Below are positions 8,465 through 17,135 of a stretch of DNA of 64,000 nt, piece by piece. The notes under the pieces were generated by a model. The model saw only the letters and a program-made list of their open reading frames with translations. It was not told the DNA's origin and searched no databases. The position numbers and the translations under genes were made by a program. How positions within the stretch are numbered: position 1 is the first letter of the stretch; each line of letters begins with the position of its first letter. Origin of the DNA: Pelagibacterium limicola (GTDB taxonomy: Bacteria; Pseudomonadota; Alphaproteobacteria; Rhizobiales; Devosiaceae); the NCBI RefSeq assembly GCF_015694405.1, contig NZ_JADQDB010000005.1, positions 334,589-398,588 on the forward strand, in the 5' to 3' direction.

Positions 8465-8500
8465 CCCCACACCCGCCGGTTCCCATCGGCGGGTGTGGGG
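8465..8500 (+). promoter_or_regulatory. Intercistronic stem-loop after the binding-protein gene
   Basis: A 14-bp perfect stem, CCCCACACCCGCCG with CGGCGGGTGTGGGG, encloses an 8-base loop. No T-run follows, so it is not a full terminator. Such structures between binding-protein and permease genes usually stabilise the upstream mRNA and lower permease expression. Confidence 0.6.
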
Positions 8501-8608
8501 CCTCCCCGCATTCGGATCGGCGCCCCAAGGGCGACGCATCCCGAAGGTTTCCAGCGCGGGAGCGCTCCCTGATCGGTTCTCTTGGCATAAGTGTTGGATC
8601 ATCGGCCC

Positions 8609-9547
8609 ATGTCGACTATCGCATCAAGCCCATCGGGGGTCAGGCCCCGCAAGCAGGGGCCCCTCGTGCGTTTTCTGCGCCGCGATGGCGCGGGCTACAT
8701 GTTTCTCTTGCCCTGGTTCATCGGCTTTTTCGGGCTGACCGCCGGTCCCGCGCTGGCCTCGCTCTACCTGTCCTTCACCAGTTTCGACCTTCTCACCGAC
8801 CCGCGCTGGGTCGGGGCGGCCAATTATGTGCGCATCGCGACAGCAGATCCCAAGTTTGCCGCCTCGATGCGGGTGACGTTCTTCTTTGTGCTGTTTTCCG
8901 TACCGCTGAAACTTGCTTTCGCGCTCCTCGTCGCCCTGGCGCTCAATCGCGGCATGCGCGGCTTGCCCTGGTACCGGGCGATTTTCTACCTCCCTTCCCT
9001 GCTCGGCACCTCCGTGGCCATCGCCGTTCTCTGGCGCCAACTTTTTGCCGGCAATGGGCTGGTCAACACCTTCCTCGCCAATTTCGGCATCGAGGGCCCG
9101 AGCTGGATTTCCAATCCCAACTACTCGCTCTCCACCCTCGTCATCCTCTCGGTCTGGCAGTTCGGCTCGCCGATGATCATCTTCCTTGCCGGCCTAAGGC
9201 AGATCCCACAGGACATGTACGAGGCGGCCAGCCTCGACGGGGCCTCGAAATCGCGCCAATTCTGGAAGATCACCCTGCCGCTCCTGACCCCCGTCGTCTT
9301 CTTCAACGTGGTGGTGCAGACCATCGAGGCGTTCAAGGCCTTCACCCCCGCCTTCATCATTTCGGGCGGCACTGGCGGGCCGATCAACTCGACGCTTTTC
9401 TATACCCTCTATCTCTATCAGGAGGCGTTCGGCTTCTTCCGCATGGGCTATGCTTCCGCGCTGGCCTGGATCCTTTTGGTGATCATCGCCCTTTTCACAG
9501 CCTTTTCCTTCCTCACCGCGCGCTACTGGGTGCATTACGATGACTGA
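8609..9547 (+). CDS. ABC sugar transporter permease (MalF/UgpA type)
   Basis: A 312-residue inner-membrane protein with six hydrophobic segments; the first follows LRRDGAGYMFLLPWFIGFF. The EAA loop that contacts the ATPase is visible as MYEAASLDGASKSRQFWKITLPLL. The ATG at 8609 is preferred; an in-frame GTG at 8591 is also possible. It overlaps the start of the second permease by 8 bp, consistent with translational coupling. It forms the transmembrane heterodimer with the protein encoded at 9540-10445. Confidence 0.92.
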   Translation: MSTIASSPSGVRPRKQGPLVRFLRRDGAGYMFLLPWFIGFFGLTAGPALASLYLSFTSFDLLTDPRWVGAANYVRIATADPKFAASMRVTFFFVLFSVPLKLAFALLVALALNRGMRGLPWYRAIFYLPSLLGTSVAIAVLWRQLFAGNGLVNTFLANFGIEGPSWISNPNYSLSTLVILSVWQFGSPMIIFLAGLRQIPQDMYEAASLDGASKSRQFWKITLPLLTPVVFFNVVVQTIEAFKAFTPAFIISGGTGGPINSTLFYTLYLYQEAFGFFRMGYASALAWILLVIIALFTAFSFLTARYWVHYDD

Positions 9548-10445
9548 TCAGGCGGCATCGGCAAACATGGACGGCAACCGCGGCACCGAGGTCGTCGGGC
9601 TCGACGACAAGCGCAAGCCCTGGGTTTCGCTTCTGTTGCACGCGCTGCTGATCGGCGCGTCCATCCTCATGCTTTACCCGCTGCTCTGGATGCTCTCCGC
9701 CTCGTTCCGCCCGTCCCAGGAAATCTTCAACACGACAACCCTGATCCCCTCGACGGTTTCTCTCGAGGCCTATCCGCGGGGCTGGTTCGGCCTGCGGGTC
9801 GATTTCGGGACCTTCTTCTGGAATTCGCTGGTCATCTCGGTGCTTTCGGTCGCGGGCAATGTCATGGCGTGCTCGCTGGCCGCCTTTGCCTTCGCTCGTC
9901 TTCAGTTTCGGGGGCGCAACTTCTGGTTCGCGATCATGCTGGGCACGCTGATGCTGCCCTATCACGTGACGCTGATCCCGCAATATGTGCTGTTCCTCAA
10001 CCTGGGGTGGGTGAACTCCATCCTGCCGCTGGTGGTCCCCAAATTCCTCGCTGCCGATGCCTTCTTCATCTTCCTGATGGTGCAGTTCTTCCGGGGCATT
10101 CCCAAGGAGCTCGACGAGGCGGCCATGATGGACGGGTGCAGCCCGTGGCGCATCTACTGGCGGATCATGCTCCCGCTCTCCATGCCGGTGCTGGCGACCG
10201 CCGCCATCTTCACCTTCCTGTGGACCTGGGACGACTTCTTCGGGCCGCTCATCTATCTCAATGACATGCGCACCTATACCGTCCAGCTGGGCCTGCGCTC
10301 GTTCGTGGATTCCCAAGGTGGACAGTCGGATTGGGCGGGCCTTTTTGCCATGTCGATCCTCTCGCTGGTTCCGGTCTTCTTCTTCTTTCTGTTCTTCCAG
10401 CGCCTTCTCATCGAAGGCATCGCCACAACCGGCATGAAACGCTAG
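9540..10445 (+). CDS. ABC sugar transporter permease (MalG/UgpE type)
   Basis: A 301-residue membrane protein, the second half of the permease pair. The EAA motif reads KELDEAAMMDGCSPWRIYWRIMLPL. The C-terminus VFFFFLFFQRLLIEGIATTGMKR is typical of MalG-like permeases (QRxxxxGxxxGAVK-like end). The start codon overlaps the preceding permease gene. The start of the following oxidoreductase gene lies 17 bp after the stop. Confidence 0.93.
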   Translation: MTDQAASANMDGNRGTEVVGLDDKRKPWVSLLLHALLIGASILMLYPLLWMLSASFRPSQEIFNTTTLIPSTVSLEAYPRGWFGLRVDFGTFFWNSLVISVLSVAGNVMACSLAAFAFARLQFRGRNFWFAIMLGTLMLPYHVTLIPQYVLFLNLGWVNSILPLVVPKFLAADAFFIFLMVQFFRGIPKELDEAAMMDGCSPWRIYWRIMLPLSMPVLATAAIFTFLWTWDDFFGPLIYLNDMRTYTVQLGLRSFVDSQGGQSDWAGLFAMSILSLVPVFFFFLFFQRLLIEGIATTGMKR

Positions 10446-10462
10446 GCAGGGGAGATCGCGAT

Positions 10463-11485
10463 ATGACGGCTTTGCGCTTTGCTGCCATCGGCATCAATCA
10501 CGGCCACATCTACGGGCAGGTCGACGCCCTTGTTAGGGCCGGGGCCCAACTGACCAGCTTTCACGCGCCCGAGAACGACCTGGCGGCCGCATTCAGCGCC
10601 CAATATCCCGATGCCATGCGCGTTTCGGACCCGCGTGCCATTTACGAAGACGAGAGCATCGGGCTCGTCACCAGCGCGGCCATTCCTGCAGACCGCGCGG
10701 CGATCGCGATTGCGGCCATGGAGCACGGCAAGGACGTGCTGATGGACAAGCCCGGCATGACGACCTTTGGCCAGCTCGCGGCCATAAGAGAGGTCCAGCA
10801 ACGCACCGGGCGGATCTTTTCGATCCTCTATTCCGAGCACTTCGAGAACAGGGCGACGGTTAAAGCGGGAGAGCTGGTCCAGGCCGGCGCCATCGGCAAG
10901 GTGATCAACACCGTGGGCCTCGGACCCCATTCCATTGGCAATTCCAAACGCCCCGGGTGGTTTTTCGAAAAGGACCGGTATGGCGGGATACTTGTCGACA
11001 TAGCCTCCCATCAGGTCGAGCAGTTCCTGTTCTTCACGGGTGCCGAGACAGCCGAGATCGTCTCGGCCAATGTCTTTAACCGTGCCCATCCCGACAAGCC
11101 CGGGCTTGAGGATTTCGGCGATTTCCATTTGAGGAGCCCCGAGGCCACGGGCTATGTCCGGGTCGACTGGTTTTCGCCCGCGCGTCTGCCCACCTGGGGA
11201 GATGGTCGGCTCACCCTCCTGGGCACAGAGGGGTATATCGAAATCCGCAAGAACATCGACATCGCCGGACGCGAGGGGGCCAACCACCTGTTCCTCGTCA
11301 ACGGCGAGGGCGTGCAACACTTCGACTGCAATAGCGTCGATCTGCCCTTCGGGCGCCAGCTGATTGCCGATATCGCCAACCGGACCCAGACGGCAATGCC
11401 CCAATCGCGGTGCTTTCTGGCCATGGAACTGGCGCTCAAGGCACAGGCGCTCGCCGACGCCAACAGGACGACCCCCATAAGATGA
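10463..11485 (+). CDS. Gfo/Idh/MocA family oxidoreductase (1 of 4 in the island)
   Basis: A 340-residue NAD(P)-dependent sugar oxidoreductase-like protein. The N-terminal Rossmann loop is unusual (AAIGINHGHIYGQ), and the usual EKP motif is DKPG (DVLMDKPGMTTF), so cofactor binding may differ from canonical members. The C-terminal half contains the family's substrate-sheet region with GGILVDIASHQVEQFLFF, where the His is a likely catalytic residue. AGGGGAG precedes the ATG at 10463. The next oxidoreductase gene overlaps it by an ATGA. It probably oxidises or reduces the imported sugar. Confidence 0.88.
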   Translation: MTALRFAAIGINHGHIYGQVDALVRAGAQLTSFHAPENDLAAAFSAQYPDAMRVSDPRAIYEDESIGLVTSAAIPADRAAIAIAAMEHGKDVLMDKPGMTTFGQLAAIREVQQRTGRIFSILYSEHFENRATVKAGELVQAGAIGKVINTVGLGPHSIGNSKRPGWFFEKDRYGGILVDIASHQVEQFLFFTGAETAEIVSANVFNRAHPDKPGLEDFGDFHLRSPEATGYVRVDWFSPARLPTWGDGRLTLLGTEGYIEIRKNIDIAGREGANHLFLVNGEGVQHFDCNSVDLPFGRQLIADIANRTQTAMPQSRCFLAMELALKAQALADANRTTPIR

Positions 11486-12576
11486 CGACCAAGATTTTCA
11501 ATGTGGCCATCGTTGGATGCGGGATCGGCCGCTCGCACATGACGCAGGGTTATCTCAACAACGAGGACCGGTTTCGCGTCGTCGCTGTCTGCGACCTCGA
11601 CCCGGTCCGGCTCGACGCCGTTGCGGACGAGTTTGGAATTGCGCGCAGGACGACGCGGTTCGACGATCTTCTGGCGATGGACGATCTGGACGTCATCGAT
11701 ATCTGCACCCCGCCCGCGATCCATTACGGGCAGATCATGGCTTCGCTCGCGGCGGGCAAGCACGTCATCTGCGAAAAGCCGCTGGTGGGGACGCTTCGGG
11801 AGATCGATGCGGTGATGGCCGCCGAAAAGGTTGCCGGCAAACTGCTAATGCCGATCTTCCAGTATCGCTACGGCAACAGCGTTCAGAAAGCCAAGGCGAT
11901 AATAGATGCCGGGATTGCAGGGCGCCCTTATGTCGGGACCGCCGAGACCTACTGGCAGCGCCTGCCCGAATACTATGCCGTGCCCTGGCGGGGCAAGTGG
12001 GCCACCGAACTGGGGGGTGTGCTGATGACGCATGCCATCCACCTGCACGACATGCTGAGCTACCTCATGAGCCCGCCCGCGGCGATTTTCGGACGCATCG
12101 CAACCCGGGTGCACGATATCGAGGTCGAGGATTGCGCCTCGGCCACCCTCGAACTGCAATCGGGAGCGCTGGCCTCGCTCACGGCGACGCTCGGCGCGCG
12201 CGAGGAAATCTCCCGGCTCCACCTTGCTTTCGAGAATGTGACCTTCGAGAGCAGCCATGGCCCTTATAACCCGGGAGAGGACCCCTGGCGGATCGTGCCG
12301 CGCGATGCGGAAACCGCGGCCCGGATCGATGCCCTGCTCGATGGCTGGACGCCGGTGCCGCCGCGCTTTGCCGGTCAGGTCAGGGATTTTTACGATGCGC
12401 TGACGGGAGAGGCGCCGCTGCCCGTGACCACCGCCGATGCCCGGGCCGCGCTCGAACTGATCGCGGGCTTTTATCATTCGCACCGGACCCGGCAGGAGGT
12501 CCGCTTTCCCATCGATACGGGGCACCCGACCTATGAAGGCTGGATACCCGTGCCCCAGCCGACCTCCAATGCCTGA
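11482..12576 (+). CDS. Gfo/Idh/MocA family oxidoreductase (2 of 4)
   Basis: A 364-residue protein with a canonical dinucleotide fold (VAIVGCGIGRSHM) and an intact EKP motif (HVICEKPLVG). The likely active-site region reads WATELGGVLMTHAIHLHDML, with His residues in the expected place. The start codon overlaps the stop of the preceding oxidoreductase (ATGA), which implies coupled synthesis in equal amounts. The pair may act in sequence or as a complex on one sugar. Substrate and direction are unknown. Confidence 0.92.
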   Translation: MTTKIFNVAIVGCGIGRSHMTQGYLNNEDRFRVVAVCDLDPVRLDAVADEFGIARRTTRFDDLLAMDDLDVIDICTPPAIHYGQIMASLAAGKHVICEKPLVGTLREIDAVMAAEKVAGKLLMPIFQYRYGNSVQKAKAIIDAGIAGRPYVGTAETYWQRLPEYYAVPWRGKWATELGGVLMTHAIHLHDMLSYLMSPPAAIFGRIATRVHDIEVEDCASATLELQSGALASLTATLGAREEISRLHLAFENVTFESSHGPYNPGEDPWRIVPRDAETAARIDALLDGWTPVPPRFAGQVRDFYDALTGEAPLPVTTADARAALELIAGFYHSHRTRQEVRFPIDTGHPTYEGWIPVPQPTSNA

Positions 12577-12597
12577 GCCGGAAGGAGACCCGACCCG

Positions 12598-13683
12598 ATG
12601 TCCACCCCGATAACGCTTTCACAGGTCTACAAGCGATATGGCAGCGTCGAGGTCATCCATGGGATCGATCTCGAGATCGAGCCGGGCGAATTCACGGTGT
12701 TTGTCGGCCCTTCGGGGTGCGGCAAGTCCACGCTGTTGCGCATGATCGCGGGGCTTGAGCCCATTTCCGGGGGGAAGCTACTGATCGACGGGGAGGTCAT
12801 GAACGAGGTGCCCGCTGCCGAGCGCGGCATTGCGATGGTCTTCCAGTCCTATGCGCTTTACCCGCACATGTCGGTCTACCAGAACCTCGCTTTCGGGCTC
12901 GAGACCGCCAAGTTGCCCAAGGCGGTCATAAAGGAAAAGGTCCAGCGGGCGGCCGAAATCCTCCAGATCGAACCTCTGCTCGGCCGCAAGCCCAAGCAGC
13001 TTTCCGGCGGGCAGCGCCAGCGGGTGGCCATCGGACGCGCCATCACGCGCGAGCCGCGGATATTTCTGTTCGACGAACCGCTCTCGAACCTCGATGCCGA
13101 GCTGCGCGTGCAGATGCGGGTCGAGATCGCCAAGCTCCATCGCGACCTGGGCAACACGATGATCTACGTCACGCACGATCAGGTGGAGGCCATGACGATG
13201 GCTGACAAAATAGTCGTGCTGCGCCTGGGCCATGTCGAACAGATCGGCGCCCCGCTCGAACTCTACAACAGGCCGGCCAACCGATTCGTGGCCGGGTTCA
13301 TCGGCAGCCCCAAGATGAATTTCATCAAGGCGGCGATCAGTTCGGCGGGCGGGGGGCAGATCGTGCTCGACGTTGCGGGCCAGACCCTCGCGCTGCCCCG
13401 CACCCTCGCAAAGGGCGCGCCGGGCGATGCGGTCGAATTCGGCATTCGCCCCGAACACCTCTCGATCGAGGACGGACCGGGCAAGGTTCCCCTTGCCGAG
13501 GTTTCCATCGACCTTGTCGAGAACCTGGGCGGGCAGACGCTGCTCTATACCAGAGTGCCCGACGGGCAACCCCTCACCATTGTGTTGGACGGGCAGCACG
13601 ATCTCGGTCCGGGGTCGCGGATCACGGCCCGGTTCGATCCGGCCCGCTGCCATGTCTTTGACCGCGAAGGCGCGGTGATCTGA
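12598..13683 (+). CDS. ABC sugar transporter ATPase (MsmK/UgpC type)
   Basis: A 361-residue ATP-binding subunit of a CUT1-type importer. Walker A is GPSGCGKST, the Q-loop is MVFQSYALYPHM, the signature is LSGGQRQRVAIGRA, Walker B is IFLFDEP, and the switch His is VTHDQVEAM. A C-terminal regulatory (TOBE/OB) domain of about 120 residues follows. The ribosome site GGAAGGAGA is strong. It closes the ABC operon and converges on the minus-strand isomerase gene, with only 4 bp between them. Confidence 0.95.
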   Translation: MSTPITLSQVYKRYGSVEVIHGIDLEIEPGEFTVFVGPSGCGKSTLLRMIAGLEPISGGKLLIDGEVMNEVPAAERGIAMVFQSYALYPHMSVYQNLAFGLETAKLPKAVIKEKVQRAAEILQIEPLLGRKPKQLSGGQRQRVAIGRAITREPRIFLFDEPLSNLDAELRVQMRVEIAKLHRDLGNTMIYVTHDQVEAMTMADKIVVLRLGHVEQIGAPLELYNRPANRFVAGFIGSPKMNFIKAAISSAGGGQIVLDVAGQTLALPRTLAKGAPGDAVEFGIRPEHLSIEDGPGKVPLAEVSIDLVENLGGQTLLYTRVPDGQPLTIVLDGQHDLGPGSRITARFDPARCHVFDREGAVI

Positions 13684-13687
13684 GGGG

Positions 13688-14521
13688 CTAGCGGGTGCAG
13701 ACGGTGTTGAAACGCTCGATGCAGGTTGCGAGCGTTTCATCACCGGGACGCTTCCACCAATTGTCCTGCGAGAAGATTTCCACCTCCTGGGCGCCGTGGA
13801 ATCCGGCGGCCTCGATCCAGCCGCGGATGCGCGGCAAGTCGATGACGCCATCGCCCATCATGCCGCGATCGAGAAGGAGGTCCCGGGTCGGCACGAGCCA
13901 GTCGCAGATATGGTGGGCAAGGATCGCGCCCATTTTCCCGGCGCGGGCGATCTGGGCTTCAAGCTCGGGGTCCCACCAGACGTGATAGACGTCGATGGCG
14001 ACGCCGACGCCCTCCCCGAGCTGCTCGCATATGTCGAGCGCCTGACGGAGCGTGTTCACGCAGGCCCGGTCTGCCGCATACATGGGATGGAGCGGCTCGA
14101 TGGCGAGCGGCATGCTCTGCGCCTGGGCATAGGGAAGGATGGCCGCGATGCCCTCAAGGACTTGCTTGCGTGCCTCGCCGATATCTTTCGACGACCCGGG
14201 CAGCCCTCCGACGACCAGGACGAGGCAATCGGCACCCATTGCCGCAGCTTCGTCGATCGCACGCTTGTTGTCCTCGATATTAGCCTGGCGGCCTTCCAAG
14301 GTGTCGGCAGGGAACATGCCGCCCCGGCAATGGCCGGTGAGCTTGAGCCCATTGGTCTGGACGATGCGCACGGCTTCCTTGAGCCCGATGGCATGAACCT
14401 GATCGCGCCAGGGCGAGATGGCGGTAATGCCATGGCGAAGGCAGCCGTCCACCGCTTCGGCAAACCCCCACGCGCCGCGGGTGGTGGCGAGATTGATCGA
14501 GATACGGCCTTCAAGGCTCAT
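13688..14521 (-). CDS. Sugar phosphate isomerase/epimerase family TIM-barrel protein
   Basis: A 277-residue AP-endonuclease-2-like TIM barrel (IolE/IolI/xylose-isomerase type). Likely metal ligands are the Glu in LAIEPLHPMY, the Asp in VAIDVYHVWWD, the His in LAHHICDWL and the Glu in AQEVEIFSQDNW. Such proteins isomerise, epimerise or dehydrate keto-sugars. It is the last gene of the minus-strand catabolic operon, and its start overlaps the end of the enolase-like gene by 11 bp. In related clusters such a protein often acts after a Gfo/Idh/MocA oxidoreductase, which fits here. Confidence 0.9.
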   Translation of the reverse strand: MSLEGRISINLATTRGAWGFAEAVDGCLRHGITAISPWRDQVHAIGLKEAVRIVQTNGLKLTGHCRGGMFPADTLEGRQANIEDNKRAIDEAAAMGADCLVLVVGGLPGSSKDIGEARKQVLEGIAAILPYAQAQSMPLAIEPLHPMYAADRACVNTLRQALDICEQLGEGVGVAIDVYHVWWDPELEAQIARAGKMGAILAHHICDWLVPTRDLLLDRGMMGDGVIDLPRIRGWIEAAGFHGAQEVEIFSQDNWWKRPGDETLATCIERFNTVCTR

Positions 14522-15953
14522 GGGTTTCCTCCAATTTCAGTGCCGACATCGCTGCGCGATCGGGAGCGACGAGCGCCCCCAGCCCCGGCGCACTGGCCAC
14601 GGAAGCAAGCGCAACGCGACCCTTTTCGATCTTGAGACGCGTCCGGCCTAGCGTCGATGCGTAAAGGTCCCCGTGCGCTGCGAGAAAAGCATCCTGTTCC
14701 GCTTTCGGCGCGTTGGGCATGCCATCGACGAAGTGGTGCCCATTGCGCTCGACATGGTCCGCACCCACCAGCCCCGCGAGGACCAGATCCTGCTGCAGGG
14801 CGATGCCCGATTGCATGGTCAGGTCTTCGGCGGACATGAAAAACGGCTTGTCGGGGGTGTCCGCATTCCAGCGCGCGATGCGCGCCCGATTGAGCAGGGC
14901 ACGGTAAAAGCCTTTGCACGATTTCGATGAGATGCCGCGATAGCCGAGATGGCGCGCGCGCAAGAAGGCATCCATATCCGCATCGGATTCATCGATTTCG
15001 AGCGAGACACGCTGCGCGATCCTTTCGACCGGCGCGGAAAGGGCTTTTGCCCTTGCGATAGGCTGCTCGAGAAACAGCAGGCGTTCGCCTAAAAGCCGGA
15101 GCCCGGGGGCGGATTCGAACGCGTCGAGAAAGGCAAGGACATGGCTTTCGTCCTCGAACTGCTCATTGCCATCGAGGGTTGCGCGATAGTGCGGCACCCT
15201 GACCTCGATAATCGATACGATGCGTTCAAGGCGCGCGATATCTGCGTCGATGGCACCGGAAAGCTTGAGCTTGAAGAATTGGTGTCCATAGGCGGCAATC
15301 ACCTCCTCGAGCGTCTCGGGGAGCCCATCGCCGAGCCCGTCGCCATCGCGATCCTGCCGGTCGAGGGCATCGCCCAGGCCGACCGTGTGGCGCACATGGA
15401 TATGGTCGGGTATGGCGAGGCGCGAGAGGAACGAGGCGAAATCGAAATCCGCGAGGTCCCGCGCCGTTGCGCTGGTGATCCCCAGCCTGTTCTCCCGAAC
15501 GAGCGTCAGGGCGGGAACGTCCTCCAGCCGCCCCAGCGCATCGATTATGGCACGATCGACAAGCGCCAGCCCGAAGGAGGCGATGAGGCCGTTAAGCCCG
15601 ACCCGTGCGCAAGCAGAATGGTGTTCGGGCTCGGAAACGGCGTGCAAACCGAAAGCGGTGGCGGCACCTGCGGCCTTGATCGTCTCCATCGCCAGACGGA
15701 GGGAGCCGCGCAACTGGTCGGCGTTGTGTTCCGGCGTCAGGTCGGGATTCTTGTCGAACCATTTGGGCATCAGCATTTCTGCAGACCAGCCCGTTGCCTC
15801 CCGGCCCGACCCGTCGGAAATCCGCACCCGAACAAAGGCCTGATTGGCGCGGTCAACGCGCGCCGCGCCGAACCGGAATGCGAAGCGGAACGGCACGGGG
15901 CGCTCGAAGGCTTCGATCTCCAGAACGCGGATGGTGAGGGGGGAGCCGCCCAT
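14511..15953 (-). CDS. Enolase-superfamily protein (mandelate racemase/dehydratase-like)
   Basis: A 480-residue member of the enolase superfamily. The barrel shows a KxK-like element (FFKLKLSG), the metal-ligand motif LDGNEQFED, a second ligand in FLEQPI, a third region in SLEIDESDADMD, and GYRGISSKSCKG. The superfamily abstracts a proton alpha to a carboxylate, so a sugar-acid dehydratase or racemase is likely. At 480 residues it is longer than the usual 370-400, with extra sequence around residues 60-110 and in the tail. It overlaps the isomerase gene, and the DUF993 gene lies 5 bp upstream. Confidence 0.8.
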   Translation of the reverse strand: MGGSPLTIRVLEIEAFERPVPFRFAFRFGAARVDRANQAFVRVRISDGSGREATGWSAEMLMPKWFDKNPDLTPEHNADQLRGSLRLAMETIKAAGAATAFGLHAVSEPEHHSACARVGLNGLIASFGLALVDRAIIDALGRLEDVPALTLVRENRLGITSATARDLADFDFASFLSRLAIPDHIHVRHTVGLGDALDRQDRDGDGLGDGLPETLEEVIAAYGHQFFKLKLSGAIDADIARLERIVSIIEVRVPHYRATLDGNEQFEDESHVLAFLDAFESAPGLRLLGERLLFLEQPIARAKALSAPVERIAQRVSLEIDESDADMDAFLRARHLGYRGISSKSCKGFYRALLNRARIARWNADTPDKPFFMSAEDLTMQSGIALQQDLVLAGLVGADHVERNGHHFVDGMPNAPKAEQDAFLAAHGDLYASTLGRTRLKIEKGRVALASVASAPGLGALVAPDRAAMSALKLEETHEP

Positions 15954-15958
15954 CGCGA

Positions 15959-17131
15959 TCAGGCCTGCGCGATACCGCGCACGGACATCACCTCGCGCAT
16001 GCGCCGCTCGGCCAGAGCCGGGTCGAGGAGCACGCGCGCCTCATCGGCGAGCCGGTAAAGCTCGGCCAGATGCAGGGCCGATCGGGTGGATTCCTGGCCG
16101 CCGATCATGATGAAATGGTCCTGAAGGCCATTGAGGTAGGCTAGGAACACCACGCCGGTTTTATAGAACCGCGTGGGGGCCTTGAAGATATGGCGCGAGA
16201 GCGCAACCGTGGGCCCCAGGAGGTCGAAGAACGCGTCGTCCTCGCCTTGTCCCAGCGCATCGAGCGCTGCCGATGCCACTGGCGCGATCGCATCGAAAAT
16301 GCCCAGCAGGGCATCGGAATAGCCGTGCGCGTCCCCGGCAATAAGTTCGGCATAGTTGAAGTCATCGCCCGTATACATCCTGACGCCATCGGGCAGGCGC
16401 CGGCGCATGGCGATTTCCTTTTCTTTCGAGAGAAGGGAAATCTTGATGCCATCCACCTTGGCCGCATTCGCGGCAATCATATCGAGTGCCACGTCCATTG
16501 CCCCCATGTGGTCTGCCTGGCCCCAATAGCCGGCGAGTGCGGGATCGAACATTTCGCCCAGCCAGTGAATGACGACAGGCTCCCGGACCTGCGAAAGAAT
16601 GCGGTCATAGACCCTGTGGTAATCGTCCGGGCCCTTGGCCACTGCGGCCAGCGCGCGCGAGGCCATCAGGATGATGCGGCCATTGTGGGCCTCGACCGCC
16701 TCCATCTGCTCCTCATAGGCCGCGATGATCGTGTCGATGGAAAGATCGGGGCCCGGGGCGAGATGGTCGGTCCCCACGCCGCAGGCGATGCGGGCGCCTT
16801 CGCGCGAGGCGGCCTCCCGGAGGGCGCGCGCAATCAGCTCCTTTGCTTCCGGCCAACCCAGCCCCATGCCGCGCTGGGCCGTGTCCATCGCCTCGGCGAC
16901 CCCGAATCCGAGGTCCCAAAGGTGATGGCGGAACGCCAGCGTCCTGTCCCAGTCGATGGCGGGGGCGAGCCAGGGATCGTTATCGGCCAATGGATCGGCC
17001 ACGACATGCGCCGCCGCATAGGCGATGCGGTTGAACCGCGAAGGATCGCGCTTTTCGATCGCAACCGGTGCGTTCTTGATCCTGTAGGGCGAAACCGACC
17101 GGTCCGGGTTGGGCAAGACAAGCGCGGCCAT
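15959..17131 (-). CDS. DUF993 / dihydrodipicolinate synthase-like aldolase family protein
   Basis: A 390-residue protein with the look of the DUF993 branch of the DHDPS/NAL aldolase superfamily. The likely Schiff-base Lys is in KVDGIKISLLS, at the position of the DHDPS lysine strand. Other recognisable stretches are GVGTDHLAPG, VIHWLGEMFDPAL and GDDFNYAELIAGD. The superfamily cleaves or forms 2-keto acids. The ATG at 17131 is chosen because MAALVLPNPDRS starts the domain and sits 4 bp after the upstream gene. With the enolase-like protein it could form a dehydratase-aldolase pair; this is inference. Confidence 0.8.
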   Translation of the reverse strand: MAALVLPNPDRSVSPYRIKNAPVAIEKRDPSRFNRIAYAAAHVVADPLADNDPWLAPAIDWDRTLAFRHHLWDLGFGVAEAMDTAQRGMGLGWPEAKELIARALREAASREGARIACGVGTDHLAPGPDLSIDTIIAAYEEQMEAVEAHNGRIILMASRALAAVAKGPDDYHRVYDRILSQVREPVVIHWLGEMFDPALAGYWGQADHMGAMDVALDMIAANAAKVDGIKISLLSKEKEIAMRRRLPDGVRMYTGDDFNYAELIAGDAHGYSDALLGIFDAIAPVASAALDALGQGEDDAFFDLLGPTVALSRHIFKAPTRFYKTGVVFLAYLNGLQDHFIMIGGQESTRSALHLAELYRLADEARVLLDPALAERRMREVMSVRGIAQA

Positions 17132-17135
17132 GGTC

